Source: Pseudomonas sp. BN417
GTDB lineage: Bacteria; Pseudomonadota; Gammaproteobacteria; Pseudomonadales; Pseudomonadaceae
Length of the DNA: 64,000 nucleotides
Assembly: GCF_029871205.1 (NCBI RefSeq)
Contig: NZ_SSOJ01000091.1
Location: 1 to 64,000, forward strand
Direction of reading: 5' to 3'
A model generated the notes under the pieces. It did not search any database. It was not told the DNA's origin and saw nothing but the letters and a program-made list of their open reading frames with translations. Within the stretch, counting starts at the first letter, position 1. The number at the start of each line of letters is the position of its first letter. Position numbers and translations under genes: made by a program. This document shows, piece after piece, positions 37,262 through 46,800 of the stretch.

Positions 37262-40051
37262 ATGTCGATCATGCAGGCGAGCGCGACATTGCCGATGCCG
37301 GTGGTGACCCAGCTGCAGGCGGTTTTTCAGCGTGATACTGAGGCGGATTGCGTTGCATTGGTGTGGCCCAACCCGTTGACGACGTTAGCTGTAGAGCAAG
37401 TCGTTGAGGGGCGAAAGGTCAGGGCGGTCTACTGCATCTCTGAGTTGGCGATGCGTGAAGCCTTGGTCAAGCACCACCAGGATCGAAAAGATTCCACAGA
37501 ACGTCTTGTGCTTCTGTCGGGTTTTGCTGAGACGGATCTGGCAATGGATGTGTTGGCCAGAATCTGGAGGAACGAGCCTCAGCGGATAAGCCCCTGGAAG
37601 ACCCTGCAGCAACTGATTCGTGTCAGGGATATCGACCCACGTCTGACGCGCAAGCATGGCCGTTGGGTGGCTGAAGCGATGCTCAATGGTGTCGAACGCT
37701 ACCAGGAGAAAATCAGCTTCGGTGAGGTTCTCGATGAGGAGACAGCCTGGCGCGCAATCGCTATGGCTCATCTGAACTACCAAGAAGCGACGCTGGATCT
37801 GCAGTCGGTACTGAGCTGGAGCACCAAAGGTGATGTCAGCGCATTGTTCACGGCATTGCCCAGCGATGTTCGGGATAACCTGAGTGACTGGTTGGCCCGT
37901 GGCTTACCGGAAACCCATGAACTGGTATCGACGCTGCTGCTGAATGATCAGGGTAGCGATCTACTCCCTGTGGCCTTGGCCTGTTCCGTGCTGTTTTCCT
38001 CGGAAATTGAGCAGTTACATGCATTGGATCTGAGCCAACTGCACATCAGTCGCGGGATTTTTCGTGAGCGCTATTTGGGCGGAAAGAAGATCGAGCTTCG
38101 CATGTTGCAGCCGCTGGGTGATGTCGCGGTTGCTCTGGTGAGACACTGGATTGGTGCCCTTGGATTCCCTAGCTATGCGCGCTTTTTATCGAAGGCGGAA
38201 CAGATCCTTGCGAGCTTGGATATGCAGGCAGCCGCTCAGCACTCCGCGCTCTTGCCTTGCGGCCTCAATGCACGCTTTAACTCTTTTGCTGTCGCTTTGG
38301 ATCAAGCCCTCGATGGGGGGGACTGCATGGCGGCAGAGTCTGCTTTGGAGCAGATGGAGACGCATTGCCTGGCAGGATTGGACCGTTACAGCGAGACGGT
38401 TGCCCGGGCGAATATGGCCATAAGGCTTCTGCGCTGGCTAAAGCTGACGCCGACTACTGAAGGAACCGCCGTTAGCTTGATTGGCGACTACATCGAGCAA
38501 GGTGGCTTCTGTGATTGGGCGCGGACCGAGATTTGGGCGGGTGATGCTGATGAGGCATTGAGCGCCGTGTACCAGAAGCTCTCTCAGCAAGTAGGGCGAT
38601 ACAGGGAGCGGCAGAATCAGGCCTTTGGGCAGCAGTTGGCTAGCATTGCTCGTGGCGATCATTTGCCTGCTCGACTCATTCCTGTTGAGCGCACCCTGGA
38701 TGACCTGGTTGCACCATTGGCCGAACAGGGCCAAGTACTACTGCTGGTGCTGGATGGGATGAGCGAAGCGGTCTACCGGCAGCTGAGTGCAGACCTCACC
38801 CGGAATCATTGGTTGGAATTGCAGCCTGTTGACGCTCAGGGCGACGCGTGCCTGGTAGCAGCACTTCCCACGGTGACTCAGGTCAGTCGTTGTTCGCTGC
38901 TATCGGGCGCCCTTTGCGAAGGCAATGCCAATGACGAGAAGAAGGCTTTCAGCGGTCATCCGCAGCTGAAAAAACTGGCCTCCACCAAGTTTCCGCCGCA
39001 GGTCTTTCATAAGCAGGATTTGTCGCAGTCTGGATCCGGCAGCCTGCATAGCAGCGTCAGGGGTGTGATTGCTGGCACAGAGCATCGAATCTTGGCGGTG
39101 GTGATCAACGCCATTGATGATCAGCTGTCCAGTAGCTCTCAAGTTAAGGTCGACTGGTCGTTTGAAACCGTGGCCTTGTTTCGCCATGTGATGGAGGCCG
39201 CTCGCGAGGCTGGTCGTGTAGTGATCATTACCAGTGATCATGGCCATGTGTTGGATCATGATTCTGTCTACCAGCCGTCCGCCGACGAAAACGGCGAACG
39301 CTATCACCCGGTGGCACCCGGCATTGCTCCATCTGAGCTGGAAGTTCTGTTGTCGGGTGAGCGTGTCGTGACCGCCATTAAGCAGGTGATCCTGCCCTGG
39401 TCAGAACGCTTGCGTTATACCCGAAGCAAGAGCCATGGCTACCACGGCGGCGGTTCACTCCAGGAAGTGGTGATCCCGCTTGGGGTATACATCAATGCTG
39501 CCACGCGACAGGTGCTGGACGGTTGGCGCGAGGTGCCTCGCCGACTTCCTGTCTGGTGGAACTCGACAAAATCTGTTCTGGGAGAGGCTCCGGGTACGAC
39601 TGAGCAGTCCACGATGCCTGCTGGCGTACCTGCCAAGAAATTAGCCGGCAAGAAGCAGGCTGTGGCTGAGGTTGTCGACGATATGTTCGGTTTTGGAGCT
39701 CCGGCGAATACAGCGAGCAAAAGCGTCTCGCAGAATGCCACCAGTGACTGGATTGGAGCGCTGCTCTGTTCGCCTGTCTATCGCCAGGTTCGCGATAGGG
39801 CAGGCCGAACAGCGATCAGTGATGAACAAATGCAGGGGCTGTTGAGGCTTATGGAGGAGCAACGCTGGCAGGTCATGGAGGCAGCGCTGTGCTCTGAGTT
39901 GCTCATTCCGAAACTGAGGATCCGCGGTTTCCTCGCTGGAGCGCAGAAGCTGCTCAATGTGGATGGCTATCCGATTCTTTCAGTGGAGCGTGACTCGCAA
40001 ACAATCCGTCTGAACGTTGCGGATTTGAAGACGCAGTTTGAAATTCAATAA
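37262..40051 (+). CDS. pglZ: BREX alkaline-phosphatase-fold protein PglZ
   Basis: PglZ is present in almost all BREX types and has an alkaline-phosphatase-superfamily core. In this 929-aa protein the metal-site aspartate lies in LVLDGM (Asp498) and the second metal motif in ITSDHGH (Asp659, His660, His662). The N-terminal 450 residues are helical and type-specific. ATG 37262 follows GAGG; a longer start inside pglY is possible. A run of seven G residues lies at 38315-38321 within the gene. Confidence 0.93.
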   Translation: MSIMQASATLPMPVVTQLQAVFQRDTEADCVALVWPNPLTTLAVEQVVEGRKVRAVYCISELAMREALVKHHQDRKDSTERLVLLSGFAETDLAMDVLARIWRNEPQRISPWKTLQQLIRVRDIDPRLTRKHGRWVAEAMLNGVERYQEKISFGEVLDEETAWRAIAMAHLNYQEATLDLQSVLSWSTKGDVSALFTALPSDVRDNLSDWLARGLPETHELVSTLLLNDQGSDLLPVALACSVLFSSEIEQLHALDLSQLHISRGIFRERYLGGKKIELRMLQPLGDVAVALVRHWIGALGFPSYARFLSKAEQILASLDMQAAAQHSALLPCGLNARFNSFAVALDQALDGGDCMAAESALEQMETHCLAGLDRYSETVARANMAIRLLRWLKLTPTTEGTAVSLIGDYIEQGGFCDWARTEIWAGDADEALSAVYQKLSQQVGRYRERQNQAFGQQLASIARGDHLPARLIPVERTLDDLVAPLAEQGQVLLLVLDGMSEAVYRQLSADLTRNHWLELQPVDAQGDACLVAALPTVTQVSRCSLLSGALCEGNANDEKKAFSGHPQLKKLASTKFPPQVFHKQDLSQSGSGSLHSSVRGVIAGTEHRILAVVINAIDDQLSSSSQVKVDWSFETVALFRHVMEAAREAGRVVIITSDHGHVLDHDSVYQPSADENGERYHPVAPGIAPSELEVLLSGERVVTAIKQVILPWSERLRYTRSKSHGYHGGGSLQEVVIPLGVYINAATRQVLDGWREVPRRLPVWWNSTKSVLGEAPGTTEQSTMPAGVPAKKLAGKKQAVAEVVDDMFGFGAPANTASKSVSQNATSDWIGALLCSPVYRQVRDRAGRTAISDEQMQGLLRLMEEQRWQVMEAALCSELLIPKLRIRGFLAGAQKLLNVDGYPILSVERDSQTIRLNVADLKTQFEIQ

Positions 40052-40066
40052 CTACAGGGTGTAGGA

Positions 40067-41386
40067 ATGTCGATTAGCCAACAACGACGTCAGGATATTC
40101 TGGACGCTCTGCGACGCGGAACCGTGCCGCAGTACGGATTAGATGCTTTGGCTGTTGGCTTGCTGCCATTTGAACGCGCCTTTGATGAGGAGCTGGAAAA
40201 GGTCCGTCGGGGAGGGGCTGTTTTCAAGGCCATTCGTGGTGAATACGGCAGTGGTAAAACCTTCGCTTCACGCTGGCTGCGTGAAAAGGCGCACCGACTT
40301 GGCTTTGCCTGCGCCGAAGTACAAATCTCCGAAACGGAGACGCCGCTGCACCGCCTTGAGACGGTCTATCGACGCCTGATGGAACGCCTGACTACACCGG
40401 ATATGCCCTCTGGTGCGTTTCAGAATATCGTCGAAGCTTGGTTCTACACCCTGGAAGAGGATGTACTGACCCAGCACGACATCGATCCTAATGACTCCGA
40501 AGCACTGATCGACGCAACTGATTTGCTGATGGAGAAGCGCTTGGGCGAAGTGGTGCGCTCTGCACCTGCTTTTGCCCTAACCCTGCGTGCCTATCGAAGG
40601 GCTTTACTAGAAGGTGAGGAAGAGATCGCCAACGGGCTTCTGGCCTGGATGGCAGGTCAGCCGAACATTTCTGCCGCAGTTAAACGCTATGCGATGATCA
40701 AGGGTGACATCGACCATTTTGGCGCTTTGAGCTTCCTGCAAGGTGTCCTGACCATCCTCAAGGATTCTGGGCACCCTGGACTGCTGCTGGTGCTCGATGA
40801 AGTTGAAACGCTCCAGCGCATGCGCGGAGATGTACGCGACAAGAGCCTGAATGCGCTGCGTCAGTTGATGGATGAGGTGGACTCTGGGCGATTCCCAGGT
40901 CTTTTTCTGGTTATCACTGGTACGCCTGCTTTCTACGATGGGCCTATGGGCGTTCAGCGGCTGTCTCCTCTGGCCCAGCGTCTGGCGGTGGACTTCACCA
41001 CTGATGCTCGCTTCGATAATCCTCGCGCCGTGCAAATTCGCCTTCGCGGCTTTAGTCAGGAGTCTTTGGAGGAGGTTGGCCGCAAGGTGCGCAACCTGTA
41101 TGCCGAGAACAGCGCGATGGCGGATCGCATCCTTCGGCTGGCGGATGACGACTACATCGCTGAGCTGGCAAGAGCGGTGACAGGCAAGCTGGGAGGCAAA
41201 GTCGGAATTGCACCGCGAATTTTCCTGAAGAAGCTGGTGGGTGAGGTCCTGGATCGCATTGATCAGTTCGAGGATTTCAACCCGAGGCAGCATTACGCAT
41301 TGACCATTTCGGATACCGAGCTGACTCCGGTCGAGCGCGCTACCAGTGCAGCAAAATCAGTCGACGATATCGAGCTCGATCTTTAA
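40067..41386 (+). CDS. brxD: BREX ATP-binding protein BrxD
   Basis: A 439-aa P-loop ATPase of the BREX type 2/3-associated BrxD family (DUF2791), with Walker A GEYGSGKT (58-65) and Walker B LLLVLDE (Asp244, Glu245). The role is not well defined; it probably works with the BrxHI helicase encoded next. It lies 15 nt after pglZ with AGG upstream. Confidence 0.92.
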   Translation: MSISQQRRQDILDALRRGTVPQYGLDALAVGLLPFERAFDEELEKVRRGGAVFKAIRGEYGSGKTFASRWLREKAHRLGFACAEVQISETETPLHRLETVYRRLMERLTTPDMPSGAFQNIVEAWFYTLEEDVLTQHDIDPNDSEALIDATDLLMEKRLGEVVRSAPAFALTLRAYRRALLEGEEEIANGLLAWMAGQPNISAAVKRYAMIKGDIDHFGALSFLQGVLTILKDSGHPGLLLVLDEVETLQRMRGDVRDKSLNALRQLMDEVDSGRFPGLFLVITGTPAFYDGPMGVQRLSPLAQRLAVDFTTDARFDNPRAVQIRLRGFSQESLEEVGRKVRNLYAENSAMADRILRLADDDYIAELARAVTGKLGGKVGIAPRIFLKKLVGEVLDRIDQFEDFNPRQHYALTISDTELTPVERATSAAKSVDDIELDL

Positions 41387-41410
41387 TCTGCTTGAGTGGA
41401 GCTTTGCCGC

Positions 41411-43522
41411 ATGAGTGAGTTCGACAAGCTCCATCCTGCCCTGCAGCACCACATCGTCAACTCTCTGGGTTGGAACGGTTTGCGACCTCTGCAGGAGGCA
41501 ACCATCCAGCCTGTCCTGGATGGCGAACATGCGATCTTGCTGGCTCCGACGGCTGGCGGCAAAACCGAAGCGGCAAGCTTCCCCGTGTTTTCACGCATGC
41601 TTAGTGAGAGCTGGGAAGGGCTCTCCGTGCTCTATATCTGCCCGATCAAGGCGCTGCTCAATAACCTTGAGCAGCGCTTGAGTTACTACGGGCATCTCCT
41701 TGGCCGCAGCGTCGCCCTGTGGCACGGCGATATCAGCGCTGCGCGCAAAGCCAAGATTGTGGCCTCGCCACCAGACATTCTGCTGACAACACCTGAGTCG
41801 CTCGAGGTCATGCTGGTCTCCAATAAGGTTGACCATCAACAGCTGTTTGCCAATGTGCGCACGGTGATCATCGATGAGGTACATGCCTTTGCCGGGGATG
41901 ATCGCGGCTGGCACTTGCTGTCCGTCCTTGAGCGAGTCAGTGCTTTGGCGGGGCGAGATATCCAGCGGTTGGGACTCTCTGCGACAGTGGGTAACCCTGA
42001 CACGCTCTGTGACTGGCTTGCCGGTAGCTGCAGTGCACGAAGAAGCGTGATCAACCCTCCTGCTGAGAACAATGTGATTCCCGACGTCCAGGTCGACTGG
42101 GTAGGGTCGCTAAAGAACGCAGCGGTTGTGATTTCGAGAATGCATAAAGGCGAGAAGCGTCTCGTCTTTGTAGACAGTCGCTCAAAGGTCGAGGAGCTTG
42201 CGGTTGAGTTACGCTGCCTTGGGGTTGCAACCTACATATCCCACAGTTCATTGAGCCTGGAAGAAAGGAGGGCGGCTGAAGAGGCGTTCTCCCAAGGCAA
42301 TGACTGTGTAATCGTTTCTACTTCGACGTTGGAGTTGGGCATCGATGTGGGCGACCTTGATCGGGTTATCCAGATTGATGCTCCGTACACGGTTGCTTCG
42401 TTCCTGCAGCGTATTGGCCGAACTGGCCGGCGCGTGGGCAGCTCTCGAAATTGCCTGTTTCTTGCTACCAAGGAAGATGCATTTCTTCGTGCGTTGGCGT
42501 TGTTGCAGCTGTGGCGTCAAGGGTATGTCGAACCTATCGAACCGCCAGCGAGGCCAATGCACATTTATGCCCAGCAAACGATGGCATTGGCACTTCAGCA
42601 AAACGGCATCATCGCTGCCGATGTTGATCAGTGGGTAGGGCGTATGCCGGGCTTTGCTGGGGTGGCCCCTGATGACCGTGCTGGCGTGATCAGCTACATG
42701 CTTGGAGCCGGGATATTGCACTCTGATGAGGGCCTCATCGGCATTGGCAAGGCAGGAGAGAAGGCGTTTGGTGAGAAGAATTTCATGGAGCTCTTTTCGG
42801 TATTCACGACGCCTCCCATGGTTAAGGTTTTCTGGGGCAAACAGGAGTTAGGCGAGGTTCATCAACTGACCTTCGCTGTTCGTGATAACGGACCAGCTCT
42901 GCTGACCCTCGGCGGGCGCAGTTGGCAAACGACTTACATCGACTGGCCGCGGAGAAAGGCCTTTGTCGAGCCTTCCGAGGTGCGAGGAAAGTCACAATGG
43001 GTCAGTGATGCGCAGCCTTTGAGATACGAGCTCTGTCGTGCGATTGCTGATGTTTTGGTTTCTGATCTCGTGCCAGAGGGGCTTTCATCCAGGGCGCAAG
43101 GGCTGCTTGGCGATCTACGGGACCAATACGGATGGCTTGAGGCAGGCAAAAGTACGCTGATTCTTGATGGCGATGGCAATGCAGTTTGGTGGAACTTCGC
43201 AGGAAAGCTGCTGAATTCGGCCATGAAGGATCTCCTGGCTGATGAGGCAGATAAGCTCATCGCCGACAACGAGTGCTTGAGCTTTCGCCACGTTTATTCG
43301 GACGTAGCGCTGGTGAGTGCTATTCGAGAGATTCTTGCGGGTGACTCGTATGATTTGGCGGTGCTGTTGGATGAAGCCTTTGTGCAAGAGCTGAAATTTG
43401 CAGAGTGCTTGAGCCAGAAAGAAATCGATCGTGAGTTGGGAGAGCGCTACGCAGTGGATAGTGATTTCCAGCAGTTCTGTCGTATTTCGCTCGCTGTTCT
43501 GAGGATGAGGGAAGAAGCCTGA
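41411..43522 (+). CDS. brxHI: BREX Lhr-like helicase BrxHI
   Basis: A 703-aa superfamily 2 helicase of the Lhr type, the sixth core gene of BREX type 2. Motif I is APTAGGKT (45-52), motif II DEVH (155-158), motif VI QRIGRTGRR near 330. I use ATG 41411 with GGAG 9 nt upstream; a GTG at 41396 would add five residues. Its stop is 1 nt from the AlpA-like gene, so translation is probably coupled. Confidence 0.92.
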   Translation: MSEFDKLHPALQHHIVNSLGWNGLRPLQEATIQPVLDGEHAILLAPTAGGKTEAASFPVFSRMLSESWEGLSVLYICPIKALLNNLEQRLSYYGHLLGRSVALWHGDISAARKAKIVASPPDILLTTPESLEVMLVSNKVDHQQLFANVRTVIIDEVHAFAGDDRGWHLLSVLERVSALAGRDIQRLGLSATVGNPDTLCDWLAGSCSARRSVINPPAENNVIPDVQVDWVGSLKNAAVVISRMHKGEKRLVFVDSRSKVEELAVELRCLGVATYISHSSLSLEERRAAEEAFSQGNDCVIVSTSTLELGIDVGDLDRVIQIDAPYTVASFLQRIGRTGRRVGSSRNCLFLATKEDAFLRALALLQLWRQGYVEPIEPPARPMHIYAQQTMALALQQNGIIAADVDQWVGRMPGFAGVAPDDRAGVISYMLGAGILHSDEGLIGIGKAGEKAFGEKNFMELFSVFTTPPMVKVFWGKQELGEVHQLTFAVRDNGPALLTLGGRSWQTTYIDWPRRKAFVEPSEVRGKSQWVSDAQPLRYELCRAIADVLVSDLVPEGLSSRAQGLLGDLRDQYGWLEAGKSTLILDGDGNAVWWNFAGKLLNSAMKDLLADEADKLIADNECLSFRHVYSDVALVSAIREILAGDSYDLAVLLDEAFVQELKFAECLSQKEIDRELGERYAVDSDFQQFCRISLAVLRMREEA

Positions 43523-43523
43523 T

Positions 43524-43718
43524 ATGAAAATCATCCGTCTCAGTGGAGTCATCGAGACGACCGGCCTTGCTCGATCAACAATCTACAAGCTCATCGGTGA
43601 GGGCGGGTTTCCGAGACCCATCCCATTGGTAGGGAGGAGCGTTGGTTGGCTTGAGAGTGAGATCCAGGAGTGGATTAAGGGCAGGATTGCAGCGCGAGAT
43701 CTTAACCCTCGCCGATAA
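43524..43718 (+). CDS. AlpA-like DNA-binding regulator
   Basis: A 64-aa protein with the AlpA/excisionase-type winged helix (VIETTGLARSTIYKLIGEG, then FPRPIPLVGRSVGWLESEIQ). AlpA homologues act as small activators or excisionase-like factors on prophages and islands. It follows brxHI by 1 nt and ends the BREX operon. It could control BREX, the downstream modules, or island excision; the sequence does not decide. Confidence 0.85.
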   Translation: MKIIRLSGVIETTGLARSTIYKLIGEGGFPRPIPLVGRSVGWLESEIQEWIKGRIAARDLNPRR

Positions 43719-43896
43719 CTTGATGCCGGCGAGGTCGATTACATTTCGCCGTTATCTTTCAACCAGTCGGCGATCCTGCAATAGATTGTCTTACCTTCGA
43801 GCTGAGCCCCGTTTGTTTATATCCGTGAGCTGCGCTCGACACAGAAGTTCTGCTCCGCCTAGATGAGCTGCGGTGGGGCAGTTATGGAGATTAGAA

Positions 43897-46800
43897 ATGG
43901 AAGTACGTTACTGGGAAGGAGGCCTTCTACGACATGAGGTCGAAGCTATCGAGTGCATGCGTAAGGCCTTCAAGGGTGAGCCTCAACCCGAACAACCAGG
44001 TGCGGTCGCCCCAAAGGCCGGTAAGTCTCTGGCTCAGCAGCTCAGTAATCTGTCTCTGAAAGGCAAGGGGGCAGATCAACCTTCTGGTATGTGGCCTTGG
44101 AAGGGGTATGCAGGGTTTCGTTTTGCGGACTCGCGCGGCAAAGAAGGCGAGTTCGATCTCGTCATTGTGACCCATAAGAACGTCATCATAGTCGAGCTGA
44201 AGCATTGGAATGGTGTTATCACCAGCCATGGTGGCAAGTGGTACCAGAATGGTGATGAGCGTGATCGCTCACCAATATCGGTTACTCAGAATAAAGTCTT
44301 TCTACTCAAGAAAAAGCTCAATGCAGTTAGGCAGAAATTCCCGAAGGGCATTGTCCCAAATATCAAATTTTGCGTGGTCTTGAGCGGTAAGTGTACGTTT
44401 GATCAGCTACCCGACAATGAGCGCGAGCATGTAATGCATCTCGATGACTTCTTGAAGCTGGCCAGCGAGCGTCAATTTAATAATAAGTTTCGCCCGCATC
44501 CCGAGGCGGCAGGTCTGAATCAGTATTTTGATGTGTTTGATGAGCTGCTCAATCAGGGAAGTGTCAAGCCTAAGGAACTCATGGTTGATGGGTTCCGAGC
44601 GCAGGGGGAGCCGATTTTCAAGCATCCCGGCGAGGTTTATGTTGAGTACGAGGCTGCAAACGAAAATAACAAGGCCGATCGTGCTCTTTTACGTTTGTGG
44701 GACTTCAATAAGCTCGATGATGTAGATGCCAAAACTCCAGAGGGGCGCTTCAAGATTCTTTCCAGAGAGCGGGATGTTCTGGTCTATCTGGGACAGCGGG
44801 ATCATGAGTTGGCCAAGCGTTGTCTGCGTCCTATTAGAAACCCCTCCGTGCAGTCCGTCACTCAGGAGTTTTCTGAACTGTGCGAGCTTCCGGCAAGTCA
44901 CTACCGGCTCAACGAGTTCATCAATCGATATGCGCAGAACTTTGACGAGAGTGATCGGGTAAAGTTGGCCAAGATTTTGGTCGCGCAGTTCGCTGCCATG
45001 CACGGATTTAAGGTCGCTCACCGTGATTTGGGCGACCATAGCGTATGGTTCTCGCCATCCAGCGCCATTGCCTTGTCCAACTTCATTGCGGCCTATCATC
45101 AGCCAGCAGGAACGGTTGGGCCGCGTCGTGACCAACTGAGTATTGGCTCTATTGCTCTTCCAGAAGATCGTACTGATGAAGGGCACGGTGGCACGCCGTT
45201 CCACCGTGACGTTTTCGCGCTTGGACTCCTTTGCTGGCACTTGGCTCAAGCCAAGTCCTTACCTCTCAAGCTGAATGCCGATTACATCGATAGCATTCGG
45301 GATGACATCCTGGGTTCGGATACATGGTACGCAGGTGTTCTCGCTAAGGCGGTGGAGCACAATCCATGCTCACGCTACGCCAACGCGGGTGAGCTGCTGG
45401 ACGAGTTGAACCAGCTAACACCGGAAGATACAGCGCAGTTTGCTTTCGATCAGTCACAGCTTGAGCGTTTTTCCGCTTCAAGTGTCAGGATTTACAAACT
45501 TTACCCAACGGATGAGGAAGTCATTGATACTCCTGAGAAGGAGGTCTATCGGTCGGGTGATTGCATTGTAAAACTATGGCCTACGATCCATGCAGATGCT
45601 CCGCAGGGAGGGCAGGGGCCTTTGTTGCTCAGCTTTTTTGAAAAGATCGAATTGCTGAAAAAAAGTGGCTACGAGTTTTTGCCAGGGATAGAGCAGTTTG
45701 GATACGAGAGGAGCGGTACTCCTTTTCTAGTTCAACAATTTGTCGATGGCCAACACTGGAATCAATTATCAGAGCTGAGCTCGCGGCGAGCCGAAGAGCT
45801 GATCCGCAAGTTGATTTCTGCAGTTGAGTGCCTGCATGAGCAGCAGTTGAGTCACGGAGATCTCCATCCTGGAAATATCAAAGTTGTAGTGCCGGCTGAT
45901 TGCGAGCAGTCTGCACAGATTTACCTGCTTGACCTTCCGGATCTTACAGTTTCAGGAAGCGAACCTTTCAATAATCGATACAGCCCTCTTGCCGAAAATT
46001 GCACGCCTTTCGAGCGTGATAACTTTGCTGTTATGCGTATGGCGGTAGAGTTACTCGGTATGGACTGGGATCAGCCTGGGGAGCATGATCTAGCTGAGTT
46101 ACGTACGGCAATTAGTGAGGAATTGCAGAGCGATTCAGGCTTCGTTGCGCTAGAACGATTTAATGATGCTCTTAATCGCGAGTTCTGTCCGAAGCAAGTT
46201 AGGCAAATCATCTCAGTAGCTGTTCGCGGAAATGACCCTCTCAATTACGCAATTTATCCTGACAATGGACGCCTTTTTGTCAGCGTCAAGCCTGATGTCA
46301 AGGATGCTAAACAGGCTGTTGTTACTTTTAGTGGCGTAGGCGGAAGTTTTTCAGCTGCATATGAGAAGGCCTCGAAAACCTTTGTTAGGGGATTTAAACC
46401 CAGTCAGCAGGAGGCTGTACCGCACTGGATTGAGCGTAACGCAGACTTTGAGATTGATGTCGAAATTAATGTTGCTGTTACAAGCATTAGCAGCCTTAAA
46501 GAGCTGTCAGCCTTTATGGGGAGTAATCTGGCTTTCGATGAGCTTGTTGCCAGTATTCTGGGTGCTGCCGGTGCTTCCTCAGAAAATCAGGAGGCCGAAG
46601 GTGCGCAAAACTCCACCGATTTGGCTACTGACAGTGATATCCAAGAAGAGCATGTTCCAGAGATAAAAGCGAGGTCTATTCAGACTAGCAAAGTCTGGAA
46701 GGCTATTATGGATACAGAGGTCGAGGGGCTGCCAACACTTGAGGTGTCGGGTGAGCCTGTCTTTAATAAAGACAAAACTGGTCTCATGATTCCATATACA

